Assembly: GCA_035439505.1 (NCBI GenBank)
Contig: DAORKJ010000004.1
Location: 1 to 64,000, forward strand
Source: UBA7236 sp035439505
Lineage (GTDB): Bacteria > Bacteroidota > Bacteroidia > Chitinophagales > BACL12
Direction of reading: 5' to 3'
Length of the DNA stretch: 64,000 nucleotides
In this document: one piece after another, positions 27,318 to 35,489 of the stretch
How the letters are laid out: each line of letters begins with the position of its first letter
Numbering within the stretch: the stretch's first letter is position 1
The notes under the pieces: model-generated
What the model was told of the DNA's origin: nothing
Database searches by the model: none
Seen by the model: only the letters and a program-made list of their open reading frames with translations
Program-made: the position numbers and the translations under genes

Positions 27318-27785
27318 CTAAAAAATGATTTTTTTCTTTACACTTTTAATCTCTTCAAAACCGTATGTTTCCAGCTCAATTTCCGGTTTCATACCTTTTT
27401 TCTTTGGGGGGTGATGCACTTCCAGGTGTAACACTTTACCATCTGCCTTTTTCAGCATCCCTTCCTTTTTAATGCCATTCAGTAAAACTACCTCCACCGT
27501 TTTACCAATGTTTTTGTCGAACTGCTGCTGCACTTTAAATGGATTTTCCATACCCGGGCTCGACACATCGAGGCTGTATTTTTCAGGAAATCCGGGGTCA
27601 TTATCCATCTGAAACTCAACGTAGCGGCTAATTACCATACATTGGTCAATAGTTACGCCGGTGGGACTATCGATAAAAATTTCATACTTATTGATAGATG
27701 GATTAATCCTGATATCCACCAAAAAGCAGCCCATTTCATCCAGTCGGGGCGCCAGCCAAGCCTCTATAATTTCCCGGTTGTTCAT
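27318..27785 (-). CDS. rimP: Ribosome maturation factor RimP
   Basis: A 155-residue protein of the RimP family. VDIRINPSINKYEIFIDSP, GVTIDQCMVISRYVE and YSLDVSSPGMENPFK are the conserved N-domain motifs, followed by an Sm-like C-domain (GKTVEVVLLNGIKKEGMLKK). It assists 30S maturation. It is the first gene of the classic rimP-nusA-infB operon, behind a consensus promoter and a short leader that is mostly one hairpin. Confidence 0.96.
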   Translation of the reverse strand: MNNREIIEAWLAPRLDEMGCFLVDIRINPSINKYEIFIDSPTGVTIDQCMVISRYVEFQMDNDPGFPEKYSLDVSSPGMENPFKVQQQFDKNIGKTVEVVLLNGIKKEGMLKKADGKVLHLEVHHPPKKKGMKPEIELETYGFEEIKSVKKKIIF

Positions 27786-27799
27786 GATACAGAAACAAA

Positions 27800-27825
27800 A
27801 GAGGGGACTTTTTACTGTCCCCTCT
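27800..27825 (-). promoter_or_regulatory. Hairpin in the rimP leader
   Basis: AGAGGGGAC (27800-27808) and GTCCCCTCT (27817-27825) form a perfect 9-bp stem with an 8-base loop. On the minus strand it is followed by TTTTGTTTC and then the rimP ATG 14 bases after the stem. It looks like a terminator-type or regulatory structure within a roughly 45-base leader. Confidence 0.65.
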
Positions 27826-27837
27826 TCCGAAGTGGTG

Positions 27838-27868
27838 CAAAGATAGCTAAAGGTTTTGAGATTACAAA
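27838..27868 (-). promoter_or_regulatory. Consensus promoter of rimP-nusA-infB
   Basis: The minus strand reads TTTG (27868-27865), exactly 19 bases, then TATCTTTG (27845-27838): a perfect Bacteroidetes TTTG-N19-TAnnTTTG promoter. The transcript start is expected near 27831. Confidence 0.8.
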
Positions 27869-28138
27869 GGGGAGGGTAGTAAACCGAAGCTCCTGTGTTA
27901 GTTTGCTTACACTTGGGGATGAATGGTTAACTGAACTGGAAGAGGGTAACTAAAAAAAGTAATAAACCGGTAAACTATTGTTTAGGCGGAAAATCATGAT
28001 GTTCGGGGAGAGGCATAAGAGGTTTGTTCTTTGAGTGATGTAATTCATTGGAATAAACCGACTAATACGATCAGTGGTACGCCTCAATTGGAGGATGGCC
28101 TTAATCGGATTTTAACAAGAAATTACAGGTTTTATAAA
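27869..28138. other. Intergenic region upstream of the rimP promoter
   Basis: Nothing firm is seen in this 270-base stretch between the operon promoter and the tail-end of the unknown two-gene cassette. It forms the left edge of the presumed insertion at 28-33.9 kb. Confidence 0.5.
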
Positions 28139-29071
28139 TTAATCAATTTCTTCTTCATCGCCGTCGTCAAATTGGCTTCTTAAATTACTCAACAGTTCAA
28201 GAACTTCAATTCTATCAGACTTATCCAGAACATCTTCAAGGTTTGCTTCTATTTCATCTAAGTGCTCCTGCAACATGTGTGGGTGAATCAATGCTTGGAT
28301 ATAATCATTTGCAAGCGCTGGATCTAAGTCTAAGGGTTTAATATTTCTTATAATATTGAATACGCCATTTGAATTTTTATTATTTATGAAAAATATTAAC
28401 AATTCTTTTACTGCACAAGCTTCTTCCAGAAAATCGAATTTTTCGGAATAAAATATTTTTCGCGCTTTTGAAAACTCTCTTATTTCATATGTGTAGAGGT
28501 GTAATCGCACTGCTTCATTTCTAATTATTTCATACAGCCGGGTAACAATATTCCCAACTACCTTACCAAAACTTGATTTAATAACACTGTCATTTTCAGT
28601 TAGAATAAAATCAGATCTTATATCAATTGAAAATTTTAATTCTGAGTTTAAATAATTCACGAATACTTCCTTTTCTTTGGTATAATAATTCTGTTCATTT
28701 TCTGAATACCTATCATATCGCAATGAATTGTAAAAATGAGAAAGTAAGTTTATAAATGCTTTTTCTTCTTTATTTAAATCGAGTATTTTGTTTTTTGTTA
28801 CCCTTATTATTAAGTACTCAATTTTATGAGTTTTTATGCTTTCTGTAAATCGTTTGGAATCTGTTGATGAATTATACTCTATAAGAACTATCGCAACCTT
28901 ACACAAACGCTCTATTCCAACTGACAAGTTGTAAAGCACTTCGAAAATTTCAGCCTCATGTATAAAATATTGAATATCATCGAAGGCTTTAAGACCATTG
29001 TAAATAAACGCTCCTGAAATATCTATTTCAGTTCCAAGGCTAAAGTTCTTCCAATATTGTGTAGAGTTCAT
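28139..29071 (-). CDS. Unrecognised helical protein with HEPN-like motif, second gene of a two-gene cassette
   Basis: A 310-residue protein I cannot assign to a named family. It is almost wholly helical, with no signal peptide or membrane segment. LSVGIERLCKVAIVLIE (49-65), FYNSLRYDRYS (113-123) and IIRNEAVRLH, with R184-N-x5-H191, resemble HEPN-superfamily RNase proteins, whose active motif is R-x4-6-H; this is inference from motif only. The C terminus is acidic (DDGDEEEID). The ATG at 29071 follows the upstream stop by a single base (TAATATG), so the two genes are surely co-translated. An earlier in-frame start at 29119 would overlap the first gene. Very AT-rich. Confidence 0.65.
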   Translation of the reverse strand: MNSTQYWKNFSLGTEIDISGAFIYNGLKAFDDIQYFIHEAEIFEVLYNLSVGIERLCKVAIVLIEYNSSTDSKRFTESIKTHKIEYLIIRVTKNKILDLNKEEKAFINLLSHFYNSLRYDRYSENEQNYYTKEKEVFVNYLNSELKFSIDIRSDFILTENDSVIKSSFGKVVGNIVTRLYEIIRNEAVRLHLYTYEIREFSKARKIFYSEKFDFLEEACAVKELLIFFINNKNSNGVFNIIRNIKPLDLDPALANDYIQALIHPHMLQEHLDEIEANLEDVLDKSDRIEVLELLSNLRSQFDDGDEEEID

Positions 29072-29072
29072 A

Positions 29073-29534
29073 TTACAGGTTATAGGTTTTAAATGTTTGT
29101 CGAATAAAATTAATTTCATCTATCGAAAAGGCTTGCCAGGCCCGGTCAATTCTTGAAAACCGACCGTTTGATATGTCTTCTTGATGACTTTCCAACAGTT
29201 CACTAATTAAAAAACTTAAGTCTACCTGGAATTTTGCTAAAAAATTTGTTACAAACAAATTGTTTTGTTCATTTCCATTTATTTTTGGATATAATCCAAG
29301 CAATTTTGATGCTGAATCGTCTTGGTGGCATAAAATCAACCCATCTATATCAGGACAATAAGTAATGTATACTTTTATAATGTTATTAGCAGTAATTGAA
29401 ATTAGTAAATCATTGATAGACTGTCGCGCGGTGGTATTCTTCAAATATATTTGACTACCCAAAACATATGGAACACTCAACCCCTTTCGGCCTAGTTTAC
29501 GCCACTCTATTAATAGTGCCTGCCAATATAACAT
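29073..29534 (-). CDS. Unrecognised protein, first gene of a two-gene cassette
   Basis: A 153-residue cytoplasmic protein with no family I recognise. It starts MLYWQALLIEWRKLGRKGLSVPYVLG, has a central part with YITYCPDIDGLILCH, and a helical C terminus (ISELLESHQEDISNG, AWQAFSIDEINFIRQ). GS and DID occur but are too far apart for the nucleotidyltransferase GS-x10-DxD motif, so an MNT/HEPN pair is not shown. It is directly coupled to the following gene. Toxin-antitoxin or defence function is possible from the arrangement only. Confidence 0.6.
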   Translation of the reverse strand: MLYWQALLIEWRKLGRKGLSVPYVLGSQIYLKNTTARQSINDLLISITANNIIKVYITYCPDIDGLILCHQDDSASKLLGLYPKINGNEQNNLFVTNFLAKFQVDLSFLISELLESHQEDISNGRFSRIDRAWQAFSIDEINFIRQTFKTYNL

Positions 29535-29845
29535 TTTGAATAAATAATTTTAGATTGATAGTAAAATTATAAAAATCAGGGTTTAATTAAAATTTAAAGA
29601 GATAAACATATGTGAATAATGACTCTTCACCGGTTGCTTATACCATTTATATTTTAGAATACTTATGTAATTGATAATAATTTTCAGCTCTAATTAACGA
29701 ATGCTGAATTTGATTAACGGTTTTCCATGAATTTATTGAACAAAATGTAATTTAACAAAATTCATTAAGTTATTCGTTAGATTTGTTTAACATTCACCTA
29801 GAAAAGTATTGTTTTTTTAACTTTCTTAAAACCCAATTTACTCTA
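29535..29845. other. AT-rich intergenic region between divergent units
   Basis: About 310 bases between the divergently transcribed cassette and the glycosidase gene. No consensus promoter, repeat or structured element could be made out. Confidence 0.5.
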
Positions 29846-32407
29846 ATGAAAAACTCAAATAACAAATTAATGGCAACCGCTATTTCGCTTTTTTTAATTA
29901 TTTTACTCACTTCTAACAAACTTTTTGCTCAGTATTTTCCTGATGAGGAAACGTTCGATACATCAGGCTTAATTCAAGAAACCTTAACAGATGGACTCGA
30001 CACCGTTTGGTATTGGGGTATAGATGGACCAACTGAGGGAATGAATTTAAAAACAGAAGGAACTACATATTATCAAAATTCTAACAATATCTCGCAATAT
30101 TCAAAAGTCCATGCAGACTCTACAATTTATATAAACTTAGGCAGCACTCAAAAGTCTGTAAATAAAGGCCTATATGGGTTTCACATTGAGGGGATTTATA
30201 GTAGAAAAGTGATTCCAAATGATGGTTCTGCCGTTGACCAATGGCAATGGATGAGTGAATTGGCTCCGTCAAGTCTTAGGTTTCCTGGAGGTTCATCTAG
30301 TAAATTTATGCACTTACTAGATGGTCCTGGGTATGGCTATGACATTGAAGAGATAATCCGTTTTTATGATAGAACTGACTCAGTGGTAAATGCGCCTTCC
30401 TATATATCAATAAAAGATAGCATAGAGGCTGACGCAGGAGCACTCTTTTATCTTACTTGGATTACAGCTAAGGAGGTAGATGACTTCATTGGGTTTGCAG
30501 ATAAGTGGGTTGAACAAAATTTATTAGATTCTAATCATCTCTACATAGACGATTTTGTGTATATGGTTAAACAGATAGAAGTTGCAAATCCAGGTCAAAA
30601 GGTTGATGTAATAATTGATCTAAATATAATGAATGAAACGGCTACAAGGAGCAAGGAAATTGTCGAATATTTGCGCAATCACGACACTTGCAATGTAAAC
30701 GTTGTGTATGTTGAGCTTGGCAATGAAATGTATTTTTCATTTTCTGAGACCATGCTAGGAATTTATACTCTGGAAGACTATTGGACCTATATCAATGGAG
30801 GAATTACTGATAGTCTTGATAGTGTTTTGATTGGCACTGATGTTTGGTTTGACCATGATTATATTTCAACATTTAAAAGCTCTCCTCTGTTTACATGCAA
30901 AATTGGACTACCAGTGGAAAACTTAAAGGATCCCACTTATGCATTTCGAGAGGCCGCCTCTTCAGGTATTCGAGCAGCAAATGAATGGAATGACGACCTG
31001 TTTGAAAAACGATTAGAAAAGGTTGAAATTGAAGGCCTGCCAGGCCATTTTAGAAAATCATTTGATGCATATATAGTTCATCCATATTATGATACCCACA
31101 ATTGGGATACAATAGCTCTTTATAATTTAGACTCTGTTTATGAATGTGAAAGCCCTGATACAATAGGATGGCGTTATGATATACATGACCCAAGACTTGA
31201 AGATGCGTTTGATGGGCTTGCAAAAAATTTTAAAAAATTTACTAATACACGATATCAGGAGTCATGGAATGTGCATCGGGATACTCTTGGTCTAAATTTG
31301 TCAGTATCTAGTGGTGGCAAAGAAATTATTACATCAGAATATAATTTTAAAGAAACTGGCGGTGATTATACTATATATGAAAGAGATAAACTGGGTGTTT
31401 TTGCACAAACATTTTTAACTTCAGCTATGCTACAAGAGTGGTGGTTAAAGAACTTAAAAATTAATTATAATAATTCTTATAGAGAAGGTTTTTTTAAATA
31501 TGCCACTTTACATAATTTTGCCGGAGCTTCACATAGCGCTATGTTAAGTCCGGCTTTCGGACCAGAGCTAGATTCATTGAATCGAGACACAATCCCTTAT
31601 AATATTTCTACAGATTCATTAGAAGGCAGAAATTACTATATGAAACGTGCTTCATATTTTACAATGCTGATGTTAAGTGATATACCAAAAAACGGGTTAA
31701 AATATTTACAAACTAATTTTACATTAGCTAAAAATAATATAAACGTTCAGCCAACCGTCTTCATTGATTCGGAAAAAGAAAATTTTTATTTCTACTATAG
31801 CAATGTAAGTGCTGACCCACAACCTTACTACATAAATTTGACAGGAACATCAGGTATTTTTCCACCAGATGGACAAGTTCAAATTACCGACACGGCAACT
31901 ATTTATTGTGTCAATGCACTACAGCCCTACTCAACTGGGGGCCGAGGTAAAAATACTTTATATACAATAAACAAATGTTATAATGATATTAATTATAACG
32001 TAGATTATAACATTGAAATTGATACATTTTTCACACTAACTAATTCTCCGTCAAGTGGGAGCCCTTTTACTACTGTCGAAGTTCCAGCATATTCTTTCGG
32101 CTATTTTAAAGTCCCAATAATAGCTGATTATCCTCCTTATGAAAAAATTGAGAGAAAAGAACCACATTTCTTAGTTTTCCCTAACCCATCAAATCAAAGT
32201 ATTTCTTTCTCGATTAGTGGCCTAGAAGATGCAACTACTAGTGGCTTAGAGGTGAAAATAACCACCATAGATGGCAAAATTTGTTACAAGAATTGGTGCA
32301 GCATGGAAAGCCCAATAGATATATCTTATTTAAGTAGTGGAATTTACCTTATATTTGTTGAAATGGGCAATGGGAGGTTTTTTAAAGAAAAAATCATAAA
32401 GCAGTGA
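29846..32407 (+). CDS. Secreted clan GH-A-like glycoside hydrolase with T9SS domain
   Basis: An 853-residue protein with signal peptide ending LTSNKLFAQ. The middle (about residues 100-560) looks like a TIM-barrel glycosidase of the GH39/GH51/GH79 type: SSLRFPGGSSSKF, VDVIIDLNIMNETAT, then VVYVELGNEMYFS with the candidate acid/base Glu at strand 4, and EIITSEYNFKE with a candidate nucleophile Glu at strand 7. A beta domain and a type A T9SS domain (LVFPNPSNQSISFSI) end the protein. It should act on a plant or algal polysaccharide outside the cell, but the exact family is unsure. ATG 29846 begins the signal peptide. The GTG of the next gene overlaps this stop. Confidence 0.72.
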   Translation: MKNSNNKLMATAISLFLIILLTSNKLFAQYFPDEETFDTSGLIQETLTDGLDTVWYWGIDGPTEGMNLKTEGTTYYQNSNNISQYSKVHADSTIYINLGSTQKSVNKGLYGFHIEGIYSRKVIPNDGSAVDQWQWMSELAPSSLRFPGGSSSKFMHLLDGPGYGYDIEEIIRFYDRTDSVVNAPSYISIKDSIEADAGALFYLTWITAKEVDDFIGFADKWVEQNLLDSNHLYIDDFVYMVKQIEVANPGQKVDVIIDLNIMNETATRSKEIVEYLRNHDTCNVNVVYVELGNEMYFSFSETMLGIYTLEDYWTYINGGITDSLDSVLIGTDVWFDHDYISTFKSSPLFTCKIGLPVENLKDPTYAFREAASSGIRAANEWNDDLFEKRLEKVEIEGLPGHFRKSFDAYIVHPYYDTHNWDTIALYNLDSVYECESPDTIGWRYDIHDPRLEDAFDGLAKNFKKFTNTRYQESWNVHRDTLGLNLSVSSGGKEIITSEYNFKETGGDYTIYERDKLGVFAQTFLTSAMLQEWWLKNLKINYNNSYREGFFKYATLHNFAGASHSAMLSPAFGPELDSLNRDTIPYNISTDSLEGRNYYMKRASYFTMLMLSDIPKNGLKYLQTNFTLAKNNINVQPTVFIDSEKENFYFYYSNVSADPQPYYINLTGTSGIFPPDGQVQITDTATIYCVNALQPYSTGGRGKNTLYTINKCYNDINYNVDYNIEIDTFFTLTNSPSSGSPFTTVEVPAYSFGYFKVPIIADYPPYEKIERKEPHFLVFPNPSNQSISFSISGLEDATTSGLEVKITTIDGKICYKNWCSMESPIDISYLSSGIYLIFVEMGNGRFFKEKIIKQ

Positions 32408-33300
32408 AAAAGAATCAAAATTACTTTATTTTAAACTATTCCGCTTTTGCTATAGTTTACTTACTATGTAAAAACGTCCAAGCTGAAGCAATTTATACTG
32501 AAATTGATCCGGATATTATTCTTTCAGAAGATGGCGACGCATATAATTTAGATATGAACAACGATGGGCTTTTAGATTTTAAACTTCAAAAAATAAGTGG
32601 CTCATTTTATTCGTATTGGAGTGAAAATATCTCTTATGCATATTATATTGCTATTTCACCATGGCAAAGCGGTAATAAAATGGCAGGGTTAAAAAGTGTG
32701 ATTTCTCCTTCATATGGCGGATTTACTCAATACTTTCCTTTTGCTTTAAACTCAATGCATTTAATTAATGAGGACCTAACATTTCAAAATAATAACTTTG
32801 AAATTTTGGCATATATTATTAATAGTGACGATGGCGCAAGTCAAGCTTTAGGTGGTCAATGGTTTTATGGTCTAGAGAATAAATTCTTAGGTGTCCGGTT
32901 CAAAGATAGTTTAGATTGTTTCCACTACGGTTGGATTCGTTGTAGTATAACATCCGAAGCTGATAGTTTAACTATACATGATTACGGTTACGAAACCAAA
33001 TGTGAAACTGGAATTATGGCAGGAGACACAATTGGTGATACCACCACTGTCGGGATATCAGAATTAAATTTGTTTGCACCAACAATTTATAGCTATTCCG
33101 GAACTATTTGTATAAATATTGATAAACAATTATTGGGAGCTAATTATTCTGTAGTAAACTTGGAAGGAAAGTTAGTCATTTCGGGTTACTTAAATGAATT
33201 AAATAACAAGTTTAATTCGGTTGTAGGAAATGGAACATACATTGTAGCCATTAATAAAAATTCATATAGTTATTCAAAACAAATTATACTGGTTCAATAA
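32404..33300 (+). CDS. Secreted protein coupled to the glycosidase, degenerate T9SS-type tail
   Basis: A 298-residue protein whose GTG start overlaps the upstream TGA in GTGA, implying translational coupling. The signal peptide runs to KNVQAEA. The body has LDMNNDGLLDFKLQ and FLGVRFKDSLDCFHYGWIRCSI, a pattern common in secreted proteins of Bacteroidetes and planctomycetes with no known activity. The last 80 residues (LNLFAPTIYSYSGTICINI to GTYIVAINKN) resemble a T9SS sorting domain lacking the usual YPNP motif. It may be an accessory of the hydrolase. Confidence 0.68.
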   Translation: MKKNQNYFILNYSAFAIVYLLCKNVQAEAIYTEIDPDIILSEDGDAYNLDMNNDGLLDFKLQKISGSFYSYWSENISYAYYIAISPWQSGNKMAGLKSVISPSYGGFTQYFPFALNSMHLINEDLTFQNNNFEILAYIINSDDGASQALGGQWFYGLENKFLGVRFKDSLDCFHYGWIRCSITSEADSLTIHDYGYETKCETGIMAGDTIGDTTTVGISELNLFAPTIYSYSGTICINIDKQLLGANYSVVNLEGKLVISGYLNELNNKFNSVVGNGTYIVAINKNSYSYSKQIILVQ

Positions 33301-33318
33301 ACAAACCGGTATATTAAG

Positions 33319-33356
33319 AAAGGAGGCGTTGTATGTATAGCGCCTCCTTTCTTTTT
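33319..33356 (+). terminator. Terminator after the glycosidase pair
   Basis: A perfect 10-bp stem AAAGGAGGCG (33319-33328) / CGCCTCCTTT (33341-33350), then CTTTTT. Confidence 0.92.
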
Positions 33357-33358
33357 AA

Positions 33359-33739
33359 TTATTTCCCGAAATTATTGAACACTTGCACGTTATAAAAAAC
33401 TACATTATCGGTTGTAGTGAATGTATACAGTGTATAGGTGTAAGTTTCGTTTTCAAAAAAGTATCAAGTAGCGAGCATTCCATCGATAATTTCTAATTTA
33501 TCTTGCTTAGTCGCTACAAATCCCTTGCCTGAAACACAGTTAAAGATATCCAGGTAATATACCTTATCTGTGGACGCAAATTGAACGCCTAGCGAATACT
33601 TACCATATATAGAAGTTCATCTTAACTGGTCAAATTTTCTATTGGTCATTGGAGCATCACTCAAATATAAAGTCGTTAAATTCGTGGAAAACCTTAATTG
33701 CAATGAATATCCATTTATAATTAAATAATTGGAAATTAA
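33359..33739 (-). pseudogene. Decayed secreted/lipoprotein-like gene with two in-frame TGA codons
   Basis: On the minus strand one frame reads sensibly for about 127 codons: YSLQLRFSTNLTTLYLSD, KYSLGVQFASTDKVYYLDI, DKLEIIDGML, YTYTLYTFTTTDNVVFYNV, ending FNNFGK and TAA at 33361-33359. It is broken by TGA at 33619-33617 and 33466-33464. Both fall where Trp would fit (QLR-stop-TSIYG and LAT-stop-YFFEN), consistent with TGG-to-TGA mutations. No start or signal is found, so the N terminus is also lost. Family unknown; the alternating pattern suggests a beta-rich protein. The remaining intergenic bases to glyS show nothing clear. Confidence 0.6.
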
Positions 33740-33932
33740 ATTTTTTTTTATATGAAATAAAGTAAGCAATAAGATGTAATGTCAATACCTTTATTCCTAA
33801 TTTTTTTCAATCTTTTCATTTACCATAGCTTCAACGCATTAAGCTAAAATGCATCAAAATACGTTTCGAGAACAGCATTTTCGCCGCCAAACCAAGGCAC
33901 TTTGCCTGTTTCCAATCTTCCTTTAAACCCCT

Positions 33933-33940
33933 TACCTTTG
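33933..33940 (+). promoter_or_regulatory. -7 promoter element of glyS
   Basis: TACCTTTG followed by CGCC and the ATG. The same 15-base arrangement TACCTTTG-CGCC-ATG occurs before the ABC-F gene on the minus strand. Transcription should begin at or next to the start codon. Confidence 0.6.
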
Positions 33941-33944
33941 CGCC

Positions 33945-35489
33945 ATGATTGCCAACGACGCAGAAAAGTTTAAAAAAGTGATAAGCCATGCCAAGGAGTA
34001 TGGTTATATATTCCAGAGTTCAGAGATTTATGATGGATTGAGTGCTGTTTACGATTACGGTCCGTACGGGGCTTTGCTGAAAAATAATATCAAAGAATAC
34101 TGGTGGAAGGCTATGGTGCAGATGCATGAAAACATTGTGGGCCTCGATTCGGCTATTTTGATGCACCCGACTACCTGGAAGGCAAGTGGTCATGTGGATG
34201 CATTTAGCGACCCGCTGATTGACAACAAAGATTCCAAAAAACGTTACCGCGCCGATGTGCTGATTGAAGAATTTTTGGCGAAACAGGATGAAAAAATTGA
34301 CAAAGAGGTAGAAAAAGCAAAAAAACGCTTCGAAAATTTCGATGAAGCGATGTTTAGAACTACCAATGGTCGTGTGCTTGAAATTGCTGCTAAAAGAGAA
34401 GCTGTGCATACACGTTTTGTTAAAGCGTTAAATGATAATAATCTCGACGAGCTCAAACAAATAATTATTGATTGCGAAATTGTTGACCCGATTTCCGGTA
34501 CACGCAACTGGACCGATGTGCGTCAGTTTAATTTGATGTTTTCAACCAGTTTTGGTGCTGCGTCCGATTCTTCAGATGTTGTTTACTTACGTCCTGAAAC
34601 TGCGCAGGGTATTTTTGTAAATTTTTTGAATGTGCAAAAAACTACGCGGCAGAAAATTCCTTTCGGTATTGCACAAATTGGTAAAGCATTCAGAAATGAA
34701 ATTGTTGCCCGTCAGTTTATTTTCCGTATGCGCGAATTCGAACAAATGGAAATGCAGTTTTTTGTTCGTCCGGGCGAAGAAATGAATTATTACAATTACT
34801 GGAAAAAAACACGCATGTTGTGGCACCGTGCTTTAGGTACTGATGCAAGTATGTTACAATTCCACGACCATGATAAAGTGGCACATTATGCAAATGCTGC
34901 TGTGGATATTGAATTTAAATTTCCGTTTGGTTTTAAAGAACTGGAAGGCATTCACTCGCGAACAAATTACGATTTAGGTCGTCACACAGAGTACAGCGGA
35001 AAAAAATTACAATATTTTGATCCTGAATTAAATGAAAATTATATTCCTTACGTAGTAGAAACATCTATTGGTTGCGACCGTATGTTTTTAGCCATGATGT
35101 GTAATGCTTATGACGAAGAAGGTGTTGGCGAAGAAACACGCGTGGTATTGCGTTTACCTGCCATTCTTGCGCCAATTAAAGTTGCAGTATTACCATTAAT
35201 TAAAAAAGATGGTTTGCCGGAAAAAGCAATGGAAATATTTAATACACTGAAATTTAATCACCAGTGTTATTACGAAGAAAAAGACAGTATCGGAAAACGT
35301 TACCGTCGTATGGATGCCATTGGTACACCTTATTGTATTACGGTTGACCATCAAACATTAGAAGATAATACTGTTACCATCCGCGAACGCGACAGCATGC
35401 AACAAGAACGTATTGCTATTGCCGATGTATTACAAATTGTAAATGCAAAAGTGGATATGAATACCATATTAAAACAATTGGTTGATTAA
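33945..35489 (+). CDS. glyS: Glycyl-tRNA synthetase (single-chain class II)
   Basis: A 514-residue enzyme of the dimeric alpha2 type, as in eukaryotes and many Bacteroidetes. Motif 1 region is YGYIFQSSEIYDGLSAVYDYGPYG, RPETAQGIFVNF follows, motif 2 is AQIGKAFRNEI, then RMREFEQMEMQFFV, and motif 3 is ETSIGCDRMFLAMM. The C-terminal anticodon-binding domain has APIKVAVLPLIKKDG and TIRERDS. It charges tRNA-Gly. The next gene starts on the base after this stop, so the two are co-transcribed. Confidence 0.97.
   Translation: MIANDAEKFKKVISHAKEYGYIFQSSEIYDGLSAVYDYGPYGALLKNNIKEYWWKAMVQMHENIVGLDSAILMHPTTWKASGHVDAFSDPLIDNKDSKKRYRADVLIEEFLAKQDEKIDKEVEKAKKRFENFDEAMFRTTNGRVLEIAAKREAVHTRFVKALNDNNLDELKQIIIDCEIVDPISGTRNWTDVRQFNLMFSTSFGAASDSSDVVYLRPETAQGIFVNFLNVQKTTRQKIPFGIAQIGKAFRNEIVARQFIFRMREFEQMEMQFFVRPGEEMNYYNYWKKTRMLWHRALGTDASMLQFHDHDKVAHYANAAVDIEFKFPFGFKELEGIHSRTNYDLGRHTEYSGKKLQYFDPELNENYIPYVVETSIGCDRMFLAMMCNAYDEEGVGEETRVVLRLPAILAPIKVAVLPLIKKDGLPEKAMEIFNTLKFNHQCYYEEKDSIGKRYRRMDAIGTPYCITVDHQTLEDNTVTIRERDSMQQERIAIADVLQIVNAKVDMNTILKQLVD

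Noticed and set aside
28072..28136. Plus-strand frame reading SGTPQLEDGLNRIL, faintly like the PQxExGxxRI start of phage-type replication proteins
   Set aside because: Only about 20 codons with no start and stops close by; too short to support a replication-protein relic, though it lies at the island edge.
29073..29534. MNT-type nucleotidyltransferase antitoxin for the first cassette gene
   Set aside because: GS and D-x-D are about 35 residues apart instead of about 10, so the MNT motif is not satisfied.
33464..33619. Idea that the two TGA codons in the 33.4-33.7 kb frame are recoded (Trp or selenocysteine)
   Set aside because: TGA terminates other genes in the window, no SECIS-like hairpin was seen next to the codons, and the N terminus is missing, so simple decay is more likely.
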